Part shown: in pieces, positions 8,607 to 18,027 of the stretch
Layout: each line of letters starts with the position of its first letter
How positions within the stretch are numbered: the stretch's first letter is position 1
NCBI RefSeq assembly: GCF_002013465.1
Contig: NZ_MAFC01000009.1
Span: 248,001-312,000, forward strand
Origin: Mycobacterium sp. D16R12
Lineage (GTDB): Bacteria; Actinomycetota; Actinomycetes; Mycobacteriales; Mycobacteriaceae
Reading direction: 5' to 3'
Length of the DNA: 64,000 nucleotides
The notes under the pieces: generated by a model
What the model saw: only the letters and a program-made list of their open reading frames with translations
Told to the model about the DNA's origin: nothing
Databases searched by the model: none
Made by a program: the position numbers and the translations under genes

Positions 8607-10028
8607 ATGTCCAGACCGTTCGCCGGAGCACGGTTGCGGAGGTTGCGCGAGGAGCGTGGCCTGACGCAAGCGGCGCTTGCGCGTGTTCTGGATTTGTCGA
8701 CGAGCTACGTCAATCAGCTGGAGAACGACGCGCGTCCGGTGACGGTTGCGGTACTGCTGCGGCTCACCGAACGGTTCGACCTGTCGCCGCACTACTTCTC
8801 CCCGGACTCCGATGCCCGGCTTGTCGCGGATCTTGGTGAGATATTCACCGAGGCGGCCGTGGGTGAGGTGAGTGACCTGCAGCTCGAAGAGCTGGTCGCC
8901 CGGATGCCATCGGTGGGCCAGACCCTGGTGGGCATGCATCGCAGGCTGCGGGACGTCACTGCGGAGCTGGAGAGCTATCGCGCGACCGAGAATGCGGCAA
9001 CTATCGGTGACTCGATACGAGAGCCACTGCGTCCCATGCCGTTCGAGGAGGTCCGCGACTTCTTCTACGATCACAAGAACTACCTCGGTGAGCTCGACAC
9101 CGCCGCCGAAGATCTATTCGAGCATTACGGGTTGCACATTGGCGGACTCGACGCGCAGCTGGCCACGGTGTTGAAGCAGGATCATGGCATTGCGGCAACG
9201 GTGACCAAGGGTGGGGCACTTACGGATTCGTCTAAGCGCCGGTTCGACACGGAAGCCGGGGTTTTGCGTATCGCGCATTGGCTCACGCCCGGCCAGCGCG
9301 CATTCCAAATGGCCACCCAATTGGCCTTGTTGACGCAGACCGAGACCATGGCGGCCATCCTCTCTGGCGCCGAGCAGCTGAGCCCGGAGGCCATCGGCGT
9401 CGCCAGGATTGGTCTGGCGAACTACTTTGCCGGTGCATTCCTTTTGCCGTACAAACAGTTTCACCATGCGGCGGAGTCCAGCCGGTATGACGTCGACATT
9501 CTGGCACGGCAGTTCGAGGTCGGACACGAGACCGTCTGTCACCGGCTGTCCACCCTGCAGCGTCCCTCCATGCGTGGGGTCCCGTTCATCCTGGTGCGCA
9601 CCGATCGCGCGGGGAACATCTCGAAACGTCAATCCGCCACTGCATTTCACTTCTCCAGGGTGGGTGGGAACTGCCCCCTGTGGGTTGTGCACGAGGCGTT
9701 TTCGAACCCGGGGCAGTTCGTGACCCAGGTCGCGGAGATGCCCGATGGCCGTACGTACTTCTGGGTCGCACGAACCAGTAGCACGTCAACAGGTGGATTC
9801 CTGAGCACGCCGAAGTCGTTCGCGATCGGGCTGGGATGCGATATCGCCCACGCGCATCGTTTGGTCTACTCGACTGGAATCGCGATCGACGATCCGGCAA
9901 CCGCCGTGCCGATTGGCCCGGGCTGCAAGGTGTGTGTGCGTGAATCGTGCGCACAGCGTGCGTTTCCCTACATTGGCCGCAGCGTCCACGTCGATGAGGA
10001 CGCCAGCAGCCGCCTGCCCTACACCTGA
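8607..10028 (+). CDS. prpR: Methylcitrate-cycle transcriptional regulator PrpR
   Basis: PrpR (473 residues, Rv1129c family) activates the methylcitrate genes in response to short-chain acyl-CoA. An XRE-type helix-turn-helix spans about residues 8-62 (LRRLREERGLTQAALARVLDLS). A ScfR/IrrE-like domain contains HETVCH at 307-312; the spacing is HExxxH, not the HExxH of active IrrE proteases. C411, C440, C443 and C448 near the C-terminus are candidate ligands for the iron-sulphur cluster reported for the M. tuberculosis protein. It diverges from prpD, and its stop overlaps the convergent MFS gene by 10 bases. Confidence 0.93.
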   Translation: MSRPFAGARLRRLREERGLTQAALARVLDLSTSYVNQLENDARPVTVAVLLRLTERFDLSPHYFSPDSDARLVADLGEIFTEAAVGEVSDLQLEELVARMPSVGQTLVGMHRRLRDVTAELESYRATENAATIGDSIREPLRPMPFEEVRDFFYDHKNYLGELDTAAEDLFEHYGLHIGGLDAQLATVLKQDHGIAATVTKGGALTDSSKRRFDTEAGVLRIAHWLTPGQRAFQMATQLALLTQTETMAAILSGAEQLSPEAIGVARIGLANYFAGAFLLPYKQFHHAAESSRYDVDILARQFEVGHETVCHRLSTLQRPSMRGVPFILVRTDRAGNISKRQSATAFHFSRVGGNCPLWVVHEAFSNPGQFVTQVAEMPDGRTYFWVARTSSTSTGGFLSTPKSFAIGLGCDIAHAHRLVYSTGIAIDDPATAVPIGPGCKVCVRESCAQRAFPYIGRSVHVDEDASSRLPYT

Positions 10029-11254
10029 TCGGTGTGCCGCAGCACGGTGGGTGCGGCGGCGATCAACGCGACCAACTGAATCACGCCGACCACGGCGATG
10101 AGCATGGGAATGGACACCTCATAGAGGTAACCCGTGAGCGTGCCGCCGATCGCGGTTGCCGTGCCGAGCACGGCCGCGTAAACCCCGTAGGCGGTGGCCC
10201 GGCGTGGCGACGGGACGAGGTCTGCGACCACAGCGCGCAGGGTGGACTCCTGAATCCCGACGGCAGTGCCCCACAGCAGCGCGCCGAGCACGATACCCAC
10301 CAATGAGTCGGTGAATGCCAGCATCGGCACGGCGGCGCCGACGATGGGCAGCACTACAAGGGTTTTCGGCCCTATCCGGTCATACGTCCAGCCGGAGAAC
10401 AGGGCGGCGACGGCGGCGGCCGCCATCGCGACGGCGTACACCAGCGGCACTGCGGCGGGCGCGAGGATGCCCCGGTCGACCATGTGAAATGACAGCACGC
10501 CAAAGGTTGCGAATCCGGATACGGTGATCCCGGAGAATCCCGCATACAGCCAAAATCTCATCGGCAGTTGGAGTTTCTGGCGCACGGCGGACGTGTCATG
10601 GGTATCCGTGCTGTCCTCATACCGTTCGGGATGGGGTACCCGTCGGCGAAGCCAGAACAGTAGGGCAAGCGCTGCGGCACCCGGAATCGCCAGGACGGCG
10701 AATGTCGGCAGGTAGTTCCCCTGGGTGAGGGCGAGCATGCCGGCGACCACCAGTGGACCGGTGACTGCGCCGACCTGATCCATGGCCTCATGTACCGCGA
10801 AACCCTTGCCGCGGCCAGTGACTGAGGTGGCGTGCGAGAGCAAGGTGTCCTTGGCGGGGCTGCGTACCGCCTTGCCCACACGTTCGGCGATTACCAAAGT
10901 GGCGGCAACCCAGAGCGCGCTTGCCAGACCTAGGAACGGCACCGTGACCACCGTGAGCGCGTAGCCGGCGATAGTCCAGCTCCAGAACATGCGGGTGCGG
11001 TCGGTGAGGGGACCCGACACCAGGCGCAGCGCCAGCGCGGCGGCCTCGCCGATCCCGGTCACCACGCCCACGACGAGAGCGGTTGCCCCGAGTGATGCCA
11101 GTAGTGGTCCGGTGATCGAGCGCGCGCCCTCATAGACGATGTCGGCGAACATACTGATGACGCCAAAGGTGGTGACGAATCGCCAAGCCGAAAGACGTTG
11201 GGGCACAGCTGGTGAATTTAGTCGATCCACCGTCTTACCTGCTCGGCGATCCAT
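10019..11254 (-). CDS. MFS transporter
   Basis: This is a 411-residue major facilitator with about 12 hydrophobic segments and the loop motif GPLTDRTR after TM2. The substrate is unknown; the sequence resembles drug-efflux-type or unassigned MFS proteins. The start is uncertain. The ATG at 11254 would overlap the upstream hydrolase gene by 37 bases, while an in-frame GTG at 11206 avoids the overlap and puts translation closer to the first membrane segment. It is probably the third gene of a methyltransferase-hydrolase-transporter unit and converges on prpR. Confidence 0.85.
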   Translation of the reverse strand: MDRRAGKTVDRLNSPAVPQRLSAWRFVTTFGVISMFADIVYEGARSITGPLLASLGATALVVGVVTGIGEAAALALRLVSGPLTDRTRMFWSWTIAGYALTVVTVPFLGLASALWVAATLVIAERVGKAVRSPAKDTLLSHATSVTGRGKGFAVHEAMDQVGAVTGPLVVAGMLALTQGNYLPTFAVLAIPGAAALALLFWLRRRVPHPERYEDSTDTHDTSAVRQKLQLPMRFWLYAGFSGITVSGFATFGVLSFHMVDRGILAPAAVPLVYAVAMAAAAVAALFSGWTYDRIGPKTLVVLPIVGAAVPMLAFTDSLVGIVLGALLWGTAVGIQESTLRAVVADLVPSPRRATAYGVYAAVLGTATAIGGTLTGYLYEVSIPMLIAVVGVIQLVALIAAAPTVLRHTDQV

Positions 11255-11946
11255 GCGCCGTCGTCGAGGGGAAGGTCGTGCCCGGCGGAAGTGTGCACCG
11301 CCAAGGGCGCGCCGAATGTGTTGGCGATCGTGCTAGACGCGGAGGAACTCACGAGCCGATCGTTTGCGGAGGTCAGAACCAGCAGCGGAGTGTCGATGCG
11401 TTTCGGCATCCGGAAGGCGATGGCCGCGGTGATCTGGCGAGCGATACTGGCGCTCGAGGGACGCTGGGTCTGCAGGTACCCCGCCCACCGCTGGGAGAGT
11501 GCGTCGAGATCGAGGTCGGGGTTGTTGGCGGTCTGGGCCAGGATTGCGCGCTCGCGCGGCACGTCGTCACGGAATCGTCCGAGCACCAGATTGGGAATCG
11601 ACGACGGCAGAAACCGCTGCCACACCGGCGTCGCGGCGGTGCTCGAATTGATGATGACGGCACGCTCGAAATCCCCGGGATAGCGCGCGCACCAGTCGAG
11701 TCCGATCATGCCGCCCAGAGATATGGAGAGCAGTGACCACGTGTCGCTGCCACGGTCCAGCCGGGACCGGATGTCGTCGGTGATCGCCGAGATGCTCGCG
11801 GGCGAGGTGCGCTCGAACTCGGTGCCGAATCCGGGCGCGTCCAGGCATTCCACCTGAACACCAAGCGATTCGGCGAAGACGTGCGGGAACTGTTCCCAGT
11901 GGCGCTTCTCGCGGCTCAGGCCACGTAGCAGCAGCCACCGGGTCAT
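11218..11946 (-). CDS. Alpha/beta hydrolase (BioH/TAP-like)
   Basis: A 242-residue cytoplasmic alpha/beta hydrolase. The nucleophile elbow is SISLGG (Ser in place of the usual first Gly), the acid is in TSANDRLVS, and the histidine is in SAGHDLPLDDG. The start ATG at 11946 overlaps the upstream methyltransferase stop by four bases. The frame stays open far upstream, but that extension is antisense-like noise over the methyltransferase. A methyltransferase next to a BioH-like esterase recalls the BioC/BioH pair that makes pimeloyl-ACP. That is only a suggestion. Confidence 0.85.
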   Translation of the reverse strand: MTRWLLLRGLSREKRHWEQFPHVFAESLGVQVECLDAPGFGTEFERTSPASISAITDDIRSRLDRGSDTWSLLSISLGGMIGLDWCARYPGDFERAVIINSSTAATPVWQRFLPSSIPNLVLGRFRDDVPRERAILAQTANNPDLDLDALSQRWAGYLQTQRPSSASIARQITAAIAFRMPKRIDTPLLVLTSANDRLVSSSASSTIANTFGAPLAVHTSAGHDLPLDDGAWIAEQVRRWID

Positions 11947-12587
11947 TGCTTGATACCCACCGTGAGTCGATCGAACTCCACGAAGGGCAGAGTGAAGGGG
12001 TGGGGCACCGGTCGCTGCACCGCAACCTCGAATCCGGCGGTCTCGAACATCTGGCGCATCTCGGCCTTCGACGGAACGCTTGCGGGCACGCGGTCGCCGA
12101 AGATACGGCGCAGGATTGGGGCGGAGGCGCGGTCGGGGGTGAAGGTAGTGATGGCGGTGAATCCGCCGGGAGCCAGCACGCGATGGAATTCGGCGAGCGC
12201 AGCGGGCTGATCGAAGAAATGGAACGCCGAGGTGGACACCACCGCGTCCAACGCACCGTCGTCGAACGGCAGCTTCTCGGCAGGCGCGAACTGCCAGTCG
12301 ACCAGCGTCGACCTGGCCTTCGCCTGGGCGAGCATCCCTTCGGACATGTCGACCCCGTGCACCTGTCCGGGCTCGAGTTCCTCCTGGATGCGTGTCGCCA
12401 GAATGCCGGTACCGCAGGCGATATCGACAACTCGCTGGGACTCGTATTGACGCAGCAGGGCAATCATCTCGTCCTGTGCGGGGCGGTACACCCATTCTTG
12501 TAGCGGTGCCCAGTCGTATGCCTTGGCGGCACGGCCCCAGAACCGTGTCACCTGGTCGTTGAAAGCTCGCCGTTGAACCGTCGTCAT
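11943..12587 (-). CDS. Class I SAM-dependent methyltransferase (type 11)
   Basis: A 214-residue methyltransferase with the SAM-binding motif VVDIACGTGILA, an acidic residue after beta-2 (HGVDMSEGML) and motif IV-like FDDGALDAVVSTSAFHFF. The order resembles UbiE/BioC-type enzymes. ATG 12587 (MTTVQRRAFNDQVTRFW) is preferred; the frame extends upstream only to a TTG. It is coupled to the following hydrolase by a four-base overlap. The substrate is unknown. Confidence 0.85.
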   Translation of the reverse strand: MTTVQRRAFNDQVTRFWGRAAKAYDWAPLQEWVYRPAQDEMIALLRQYESQRVVDIACGTGILATRIQEELEPGQVHGVDMSEGMLAQAKARSTLVDWQFAPAEKLPFDDGALDAVVSTSAFHFFDQPAALAEFHRVLAPGGFTAITTFTPDRASAPILRRIFGDRVPASVPSKAEMRQMFETAGFEVAVQRPVPHPFTLPFVEFDRLTVGIKQ

Positions 12588-12633
12588 GGGCACAAGGTAC
12601 GCCAGCAACCAGGGGGTCGCCAGACGGGTGCAC

Positions 12634-13011
12634 TCACTGCGCGGTGATGTTGACCCGGTCTGGATAGAAGGCCAGATGACGGGCGATCTGGGAGACCGCC
12701 GGATACGGGTCTTCGTAGGTCCAGACGGCGTCTTCGATCGTTCCCTCTGATGTGTGCACCGAGTAGTACGACGCCTCGCCTTTGTACGGGCAGTAGGTGT
12801 GGGTATCGGTGCGCTGTAGTACCTCCCAGTTCACCGCGTCGGGTGGGAGGTAGTACACGGGCGGGTAGGTGGACTCCTGCAGCCGCAACGCGTCGGTGGT
12901 GTCTGCGATGGTGGCATCGCCGGAGGTGACTACGACGCGGGTACTGGAGGGCACGATGTCGATGGGGTGGTCCGGGCCGGGAACCAGGTGCGGCCTGTCG
13001 GGAGTGGACAT
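12634..13011 (-). CDS. DUF427 domain protein
   Basis: A 125-residue single-domain DUF427 protein. The family signature THTYCPYKGEASYYSV and the following WTYEDPYPAVSQIARHLAFY are complete. DUF427 is a small beta-rich domain of unknown function that is common in actinobacteria. There is no signal peptide. It lies between the methyltransferase unit and a divergent FadE gene. Confidence 0.9.
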   Translation of the reverse strand: MSTPDRPHLVPGPDHPIDIVPSSTRVVVTSGDATIADTTDALRLQESTYPPVYYLPPDAVNWEVLQRTDTHTYCPYKGEASYYSVHTSEGTIEDAVWTYEDPYPAVSQIARHLAFYPDRVNITAQ

Positions 13012-13109
13012 GTTTCCGAGGGTAGGCTTCCCTGGCTCCGCAGTGTTGAGCGGCTGTACCGCTTCAGTTCCTGGCCGGGGCGAGGCCCCCGGGCGCTAGG
13101 GTCTGCGAC

Positions 13110-14291
13110 ATGGCTGCGGATGCTGATCGAAGTGACCCCGACGAGCTGTTCGGTATCGACGCGCTGCTCAGCGACGAGGAACGCGCGATTCGCAATAGCG
13201 TGCGTGCTCTGGTTCAGGCGCGCGTGGTCCCGAACGTTCAGCGCTGGTACGAACACGGTGATCTACCGGTACGCAAGCTTGCGCTGGAGCTGGGCAAGAT
13301 CGGTGTGCTCGGTATGCACCTGCAGGGTTATGGATGCTCCGGAACATCTTCTCTGGCATACGGACTGGCGTGCATGGAGCTCGAGGCGGGCGACTCCGGG
13401 ATCCGTTCACTGGTCAGTGTGCAGGGATCACTGGCGATGTACGCCATCTATGCCTACGGCAGCGATGCGCAGAAACAGAAGTGGCTTCCCCGGATGGCGA
13501 CGGGGGAGGAGCTGGGGTGTTTCGGACTGACCGAACCGGATTTCGGCTCCAATCCCGGCGGAATGCGCACCCATGCCCGGCGCGATGGCAGCGACTGGAT
13601 CATCAACGGCACCAAGATGTGGATCACCAACGGGTCGATCGCCGACGTCGCGGTCATCTGGGCGCAGACTGACGAGGGGGTTCGTGGCTTCCTGGTATCG
13701 ACCGATTCAGTGGGATTCAACGCCGAGACCATCCGGTCCAAGATGTCCTTGCGCGCATCGGTGACCGCCGAACTCAGTCTCAGCGATGTACGGGTGCCGG
13801 AGAAGAACCGGCTACCGCTGGCGATCGGGCTCAAGGCGCCGTTGTCATGTCTCAACGAGGCGCGCTTCGGCATCATCTTCGGCTCGATGGGTGCGGCGCG
13901 TGAATGTCTGCGTACCGCACTCGATTACGCCCAGACCCGAGAACAGTTCGATCGCCCGATCGCTGGGTTTCAGTTGACGCAGGAGAAGCTGGCCAACATG
14001 ACCCTCGAGTACGGCAAGGGTGTGTTGTTGGCATTGCATTTGGGCCGTCGTAAGGACGCGGACACGTTGACCACGCCGCAGGTCAGCCTGGGCAAGCTCA
14101 ACAACGTGCGCGAGGCCATCGAGATCGCCAGAACGGCCAGAACAATCCTTGGTGCGAACGGTATTTCGGGGGAGTACCCGGTGATGCGTCATGCCAACAA
14201 CCTGGAGTCGGTGTTGACCTACGAGGGCACCAGCGAGATGCACACCCTGGTCATCGGCCAGGCCCTCACCGGTATCCCGGCGTTCCGGTAG
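13110..14291 (+). CDS. Acyl-CoA dehydrogenase, glutaryl-CoA dehydrogenase type
   Basis: This 393-residue flavoenzyme has the FAD-binding signature GLTEPDFGSNPG (139-150) and the catalytic base E372 in TYEGTSEMH, the arrangement found in glutaryl-CoA dehydrogenase and in M. tuberculosis FadE7. The likely reaction is oxidative decarboxylation of glutaryl-CoA to crotonyl-CoA in lysine or dicarboxylate breakdown. A short- or branched-chain acyl-CoA substrate cannot be excluded. It stands alone and ends at a strong terminator. Confidence 0.88.
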   Translation: MAADADRSDPDELFGIDALLSDEERAIRNSVRALVQARVVPNVQRWYEHGDLPVRKLALELGKIGVLGMHLQGYGCSGTSSLAYGLACMELEAGDSGIRSLVSVQGSLAMYAIYAYGSDAQKQKWLPRMATGEELGCFGLTEPDFGSNPGGMRTHARRDGSDWIINGTKMWITNGSIADVAVIWAQTDEGVRGFLVSTDSVGFNAETIRSKMSLRASVTAELSLSDVRVPEKNRLPLAIGLKAPLSCLNEARFGIIFGSMGAARECLRTALDYAQTREQFDRPIAGFQLTQEKLANMTLEYGKGVLLALHLGRRKDADTLTTPQVSLGKLNNVREAIEIARTARTILGANGISGEYPVMRHANNLESVLTYEGTSEMHTLVIGQALTGIPAFR

Positions 14292-14311
14292 GTCAGCGCC
14301 CGAACGCAGAA

Positions 14312-14362
14312 ACGCCGCCTAGCTGCGGAATCGTGCGATACGAATCCGCCGCCAGGCGGCGT
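14312..14362. terminator. Nested terminator hairpin between fadE and kas genes
   Basis: The outer arms ACGCCGCCT (14312-14320) and AGGCGGCGT (14354-14362) enclose an inner stem of 9 bp with one mismatch (14325-14333 with 14341-14349). It lies between convergent stops, so it probably works in both directions. Confidence 0.7.
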
Positions 14363-14381
14363 GTCGGGGAAGAGAACTGGA

Positions 14382-15638
14382 TCAGTACTTGCCGAGGGCG
14401 ATCGCCACGTTGTGGCCACCGAACCCGAACGAGTTGTTGATCGCGTACTTGTAGTCGCCCGTGCGGGGCTCCTTGCTGACGATGTCGAGTTCGATCTCCG
14501 GATCCGGCGTCTCATAGTTGAGGGTCGGCGGAATGATGCCCTCTTGCAACGACTTCACCGTGATGACGGCCTCGACGGCACCGACCGCACCCACCGAGTG
14601 CCCGAGGGCGCCCTTGGGTGCGTAGACCGCGGCGTGGTGCAGGTTCGAGTTATGGATGGCCTTGCCCTCGGCGACATCTCCCACGCTTGTTGCGGTGGCG
14701 TGGGCGTTGACATAGTCGATGTCCTTGGCGTCCAGTCCGGCGGTCTCCAGGGCGCGATTCATTGCCTTGGCAGCACCAATGCCGTCCGGATGCGGTGCCA
14801 CGACGTGGAAACCGTCCGACGTGATGCCGGCACCGAGAAGGCGAGCGTAAATCCGCGCTCCCCGCGCCTTGGCGTGCTCCTCGGTCTCGATGACCATGAG
14901 AGCCGCGCCCTCACCGAAGACGAAGCCGGTGCGGTTCTTGTCGAACGGACGCGATGCACCTGCGGGGTTGTCGTTATCGGTCGACATCACGATGCGCATG
15001 TTGGCGAACGCCGCGATGGGGACAGCTTCGATGGCCGCCTCGACACCGCCGCAAATGGCGATATCGGCGTCGCCGTAGGCGATCTGGCGCCACGCGTGCG
15101 CGATGCCCTCATTGCCCGACGCGCATGCCGATACCGGCGTGATGACGCCGCCGCGGGCCTTGCGCTCCAGCCCGATGACGGCGGCTGCCCCGTTGGGCAT
15201 GAACATCTGAACGGCCAGGGGCGAAACGACTTTCGTGCCCTTGGCGCGCATATCGTCGTAGGCCTCGACCATTTTCTCGGCGCCGCCCAGACCGGTGCCG
15301 ACCGACACCGCAAGACGTTCCAGGTCGACGTCGGGGGACCCGGCGTCCTCCCAGACCTGACGACCCATGATCGCGGCCAAGCGCTGGACATAGGACAGAC
15401 GACGGTGCTCGATCTTCGTCATGTCTTTGTCGAAGTCACGGACCTTGAGGTGCCCACCGATTTTCACGGGCAGGTTGTAGTGAGCGACGAAGTCGTCTTC
15501 GAGGGTGCGGATGCCGCTCTCGCCGGCGAGTAGTCCCTTCCAGGTGCCCTCGACATCCGGTGCGATCGACGTCGTCATGGCCATGCCGGTCACGACGATG
15601 TTCGGAAAGCCGCCGTTTGCGGTAGATGGTTTGGTCAT
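14382..15638 (-). CDS. Stand-alone beta-ketoacyl-ACP synthase, KasB-like
   Basis: This 418-residue condensing enzyme has C172 in [10 protein letters not shown]313 in NAHATAT, and K342 and H347 in [13 protein letters not shown], all the residues of the KasA/KasB active site. The sequence is closer to KasB (IRIVMST-type loop, [18 protein letters not shown]), while the N-terminus ([11 protein letters not shown]) looks like KasA. ATG 15638 has a GGGGGG tract nine bases upstream and is preferred over ATG 15647. In mycobacteria kasA and kasB normally lie in the fabD-acpM-kasA-kasB-accD6 cluster. This copy has no FAS-II neighbour, so it may be an additional paralogue. Confidence 0.85.
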   Translation of the reverse strand: MTKPSTANGGFPNIVVTGMAMTTSIAPDVEGTWKGLLAGESGIRTLEDDFVAHYNLPVKIGGHLKVRDFDKDMTKIEHRRLSYVQRLAAIMGRQVWEDAGSPDVDLERLAVSVGTGLGGAEKMVEAYDDMRAKGTKVVSPLAVQMFMPNGAAAVIGLERKARGGVITPVSACASGNEGIAHAWRQIAYGDADIAICGGVEAAIEAVPIAAFANMRIVMSTDNDNPAGASRPFDKNRTGFVFGEGAALMVIETEEHAKARGARIYARLLGAGITSDGFHVVAPHPDGIGAAKAMNRALETAGLDAKDIDYVNAHATATSVGDVAEGKAIHNSNLHHAAVYAPKGALGHSVGAVGAVEAVITVKSLQEGIIPPTLNYETPDPEIELDIVSKEPRTGDYKYAINNSFGFGGHNVAIALGKY

Positions 15639-16007
15639 TATTGACATCCCCCCGTGGACATGTACGTGACGAGCACGTTCTATCCCCTTTCGAACTTCAT
15701 CTGAGCTATCTCTTGGACCGGATTTTAGTAAGCCCGCTGCCAGCGAACTTCGCCAGGGTGGGTCATCAAACGGATTCGATGATGAACCCTATGACAGATC
15801 CGGGTAGGAACTGCACAAATTGACCAAGTGTGTCTGGGTGGTTGACGTTCCGCAGCACAGCCTATCCAAAGTGACGGGCAAATGAATGAATGATGCGGTT
15901 ACCGGGGCGCAACCAGGGCGAATGTGACCCGCGGCACAATGCCGGCCACCGATGGAGATCTGTAGCATTGCTCACTATTGGGTCTAGTTTGCCTTGAGAG
16001 GAGCCGC
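15639..16007. other. Non-coding gap between kas-like gene and methyltransferase cluster
   Basis: About 370 bases between divergent genes. I see no convincing gene; short open frames lack ribosome binding sites and coding bias. It should hold the promoters of both flanking genes. The GAGAGGAG Shine-Dalgarno of the methyltransferase gene is at 15996-16003. No clear palindromic operator was found. Confidence 0.5.
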
Positions 16008-16925
16008 ATGCGGGTCGACGGGGACACCTGGGACATCACTTCCAGCGTGGGGGCGACCGCCCTCGGGGTGGCGGCCGCACGCGCTTCCGAGACATTGCGC
16101 GCCGACGCACTCATCCACGATCCGTTCGCACAGATACTGGTCGAGGCGACCGGTAAATCGACGGGCTGGGAGCGGTTGGCGACCGGCGACATCGAATGGC
16201 CCGATCCCGAGGCGGGCCGGATCTACGGCCGGATGGTCGACTATCAGGCCACGCGCACTCATTTCTTCGACGCCTACTTCCTGGCCGCGACCGCAGCGGG
16301 CGTCCGGCAGATCGTCATCCTGGCCTCGGGGCTGGACTCCCGCGCGTACCGGCTCGACTGGCCCGCCGGCACCACCGTGTTCGAGATCGACCAACCCCGG
16401 GTGCTGGAATTCAAGGCCGCCGCCCTCGCTGCCCATCAACCGAAGGCGCAACGACGCGGCGTTGCCATCGATCTGCGCGAGGACTGGCCGGCCGCGCTGC
16501 GTGAGGCCGGGTTCGATTCCGCGCAACCCACCGCGTGGCTTGCCGAAGGCCTGTTGCCGTATCTGCCCGCCGACGCTCAAGACAGCCTGTTTGTGAACAT
16601 CGGTGTCTTGAGCGCCCCGGGCAGCCGTATTGCCGTGGAGGGATACGAGGGCAAGCTGGTCCTGGACGAGAGCGAGCAGGAGGCGGCGCGCCGGGAGCAG
16701 GTGCGTGCCGCGTTCAAGACCGCGATCGATGTCGACGTCGCTATCGAGAACTTGATCTACGAGGACGAGAACCGGGCCGACCCGGCAGAATGGCTTGGGG
16801 CACACGGATGGTCGGTGACCAAGACCGATGCGCACGACGAAATGGCGCGGCTGGACAGGCCCGTGCCCGAGGATGTTGAGCAGGGGACGTTCCGCGGCCA
16901 GCTGATCCAGGGAGAACTCCGGTGA
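16008..16925 (+). CDS. TIGR00027-family SAM-dependent methyltransferase (copy 1)
   Basis: A 305-residue member of the leucine-carboxyl-methyltransferase-like TIGR00027 family, which is strongly expanded in mycobacteria and has mostly unknown substrates. Family marks are GDTWDITSSVGATAL at the N-terminus, the SAM site VILASGLDSRAYRL, the acidic EIDQPRVLEFK, and TAWLAEGLLPYLP. ATG 16008 follows GAGAGGAG and is preferred over an in-frame start 30 bases upstream. It overlaps copy 2 by four bases. By position it corresponds to the Rv0145/Rv0146 pair. Confidence 0.9.
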   Translation: MRVDGDTWDITSSVGATALGVAAARASETLRADALIHDPFAQILVEATGKSTGWERLATGDIEWPDPEAGRIYGRMVDYQATRTHFFDAYFLAATAAGVRQIVILASGLDSRAYRLDWPAGTTVFEIDQPRVLEFKAAALAAHQPKAQRRGVAIDLREDWPAALREAGFDSAQPTAWLAEGLLPYLPADAQDSLFVNIGVLSAPGSRIAVEGYEGKLVLDESEQEAARREQVRAAFKTAIDVDVAIENLIYEDENRADPAEWLGAHGWSVTKTDAHDEMARLDRPVPEDVEQGTFRGQLIQGELR

Positions 16926-17872
16926 CCGACGCGACCACCGCCCGGTCCGATGATGACAGCTGGGACATCGCAAGCAGCGTGGGAGCCACCGCAGTGATGG
17001 TGGCCGCGGCGCGAGCGGCCGAAACCCGCAGTGAAACGCCGCTCATCAACGATCCGTTCGCGCAGCTCCTCGTCGAACGCGCGGGGGCCGGGGCCTGGTC
17101 GGTGATCGCCAGCGATGAGCTGCGTCAGCAGCTCGCCGAGCTCGACCCCGACGCCGACCGGATCATGCAGTACGCGGTGGATTACCAGGCCGTCCGCACT
17201 CGATTCTTCGACGGATTCTTTGAACGGGCGTCACAGGCGGGGATCACCCAGGTGGTGATCCTGGCCGCCGGCCTGGATTCTCGTGCGTATCGCCTGGACT
17301 GGCCCGCCGGTACCACCGTTTACGAGATCGACCAGCCGCTCGTGTTGCAGTACAAGCGCCAAACACTCGACGAGCACGATGTGCGTTCTGCCTGTCTTCG
17401 CCGCGAGGTGCCCGTCGACCTTCGGCAGGACTGGCCGGCGGCGTTGCAGCAGGAGGGATTCGACGTCACATCGCCCACTGCGTGGCTGGCCGAAGGCCTA
17501 CTCATGTATCTGCCGACAGAGGCGCAGGACCGGCTCTTCGAATTGATCGTCGATCAGAGCGCACCGGGCAGCAGAATCGCCGTCGAGGCCGTGGGACCGG
17601 ATAACGCCAAGCGGCACGAGTTCCGCAGCAAGATGCGCGAACATTTCGACCGGGCCCGCAAGCTGGCGGGAATGGACGGAGAGTCCCTTGATGTCGGATC
17701 GCTGATGTACCACGACGAGAACCGCACCGATGTCCCCCAGTGGCTCGCCGGGCGTGGGTGGACGGTTCGGGCGATTCCGGCCGAGGTGGAAATGTCGGAT
17801 GCGGGCCGACTGGGCTACATCGAAGAGGACTTACGCGGGAACACCCTGATAGAGGCCGAGCTCAAGGGCTGA
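16922..17872 (+). CDS. TIGR00027-family SAM-dependent methyltransferase (copy 2)
   Basis: A 316-residue paralogue translationally coupled to copy 1 by a GTGA overlap. The SAM motif is VILAAGLDSRAYRL, followed by YEIDQPLVLQYK and TAWLAEGLLMYLP. The N-terminal DDSWDIASSVGATAV block is conserved. The pairing with a downstream aldehyde dehydrogenase matches the Rv0145-Rv0147 order of M. tuberculosis. The substrate is unknown; a carboxyl methyltransferase activity is suggested only by fold. Confidence 0.9.
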   Translation: MTDATTARSDDDSWDIASSVGATAVMVAAARAAETRSETPLINDPFAQLLVERAGAGAWSVIASDELRQQLAELDPDADRIMQYAVDYQAVRTRFFDGFFERASQAGITQVVILAAGLDSRAYRLDWPAGTTVYEIDQPLVLQYKRQTLDEHDVRSACLRREVPVDLRQDWPAALQQEGFDVTSPTAWLAEGLLMYLPTEAQDRLFELIVDQSAPGSRIAVEAVGPDNAKRHEFRSKMREHFDRARKLAGMDGESLDVGSLMYHDENRTDVPQWLAGRGWTVRAIPAEVEMSDAGRLGYIEEDLRGNTLIEAELKG

Positions 17873-17965
17873 CGGAGCTCGGCCGCCGGGGTGCGGGGTT
17901 CTCAGGTCCCAACTGGTTGGTTACCATCGGTGATACAGCTCACTCAGCTGCCATCGCTTGTCCGT

Positions 17966-18005
17966 GTACGCGTACGTGACCTGCGGAGATGTACTCATTG
18001 ATGAG
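17966..18005 (+). promoter_or_regulatory. Palindromes upstream of aldehyde dehydrogenase operon
   Basis: GTACGCGTAC at 17966-17975 is a perfect 10-bp palindrome, and CTCAT-TG-ATGAG at 17994-18005 is a second inverted repeat. They lie 22-62 bases before the ATG at 18028 and are candidate operator sites for the operon to 21783. No regulator gene is adjacent. Confidence 0.35.
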
Positions 18006-18027
18006 CGTGCCATCGAGAGGAACGGAT

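Noticed and set aside
11218..12633. Fusion of a 230-residue extension to the alpha/beta hydrolase
   Set aside because: The extension lies in another frame of the methyltransferase gene and is Arg-rich noise. The ATG at 11946 with a four-base overlap gives a normal-length hydrolase.
14361..15533. 390-codon open frame antisense to the KasB-like gene
   Set aside because: The sense frame has all condensing-enzyme active-site residues; the antisense product has no known motif and a biased Gly/Asp/Arg composition.
15626..15823. Small gene in the gap before the methyltransferases
   Set aside because: No ribosome binding site, no coding bias, and it overlaps the start of the KasB-like gene on the other strand.
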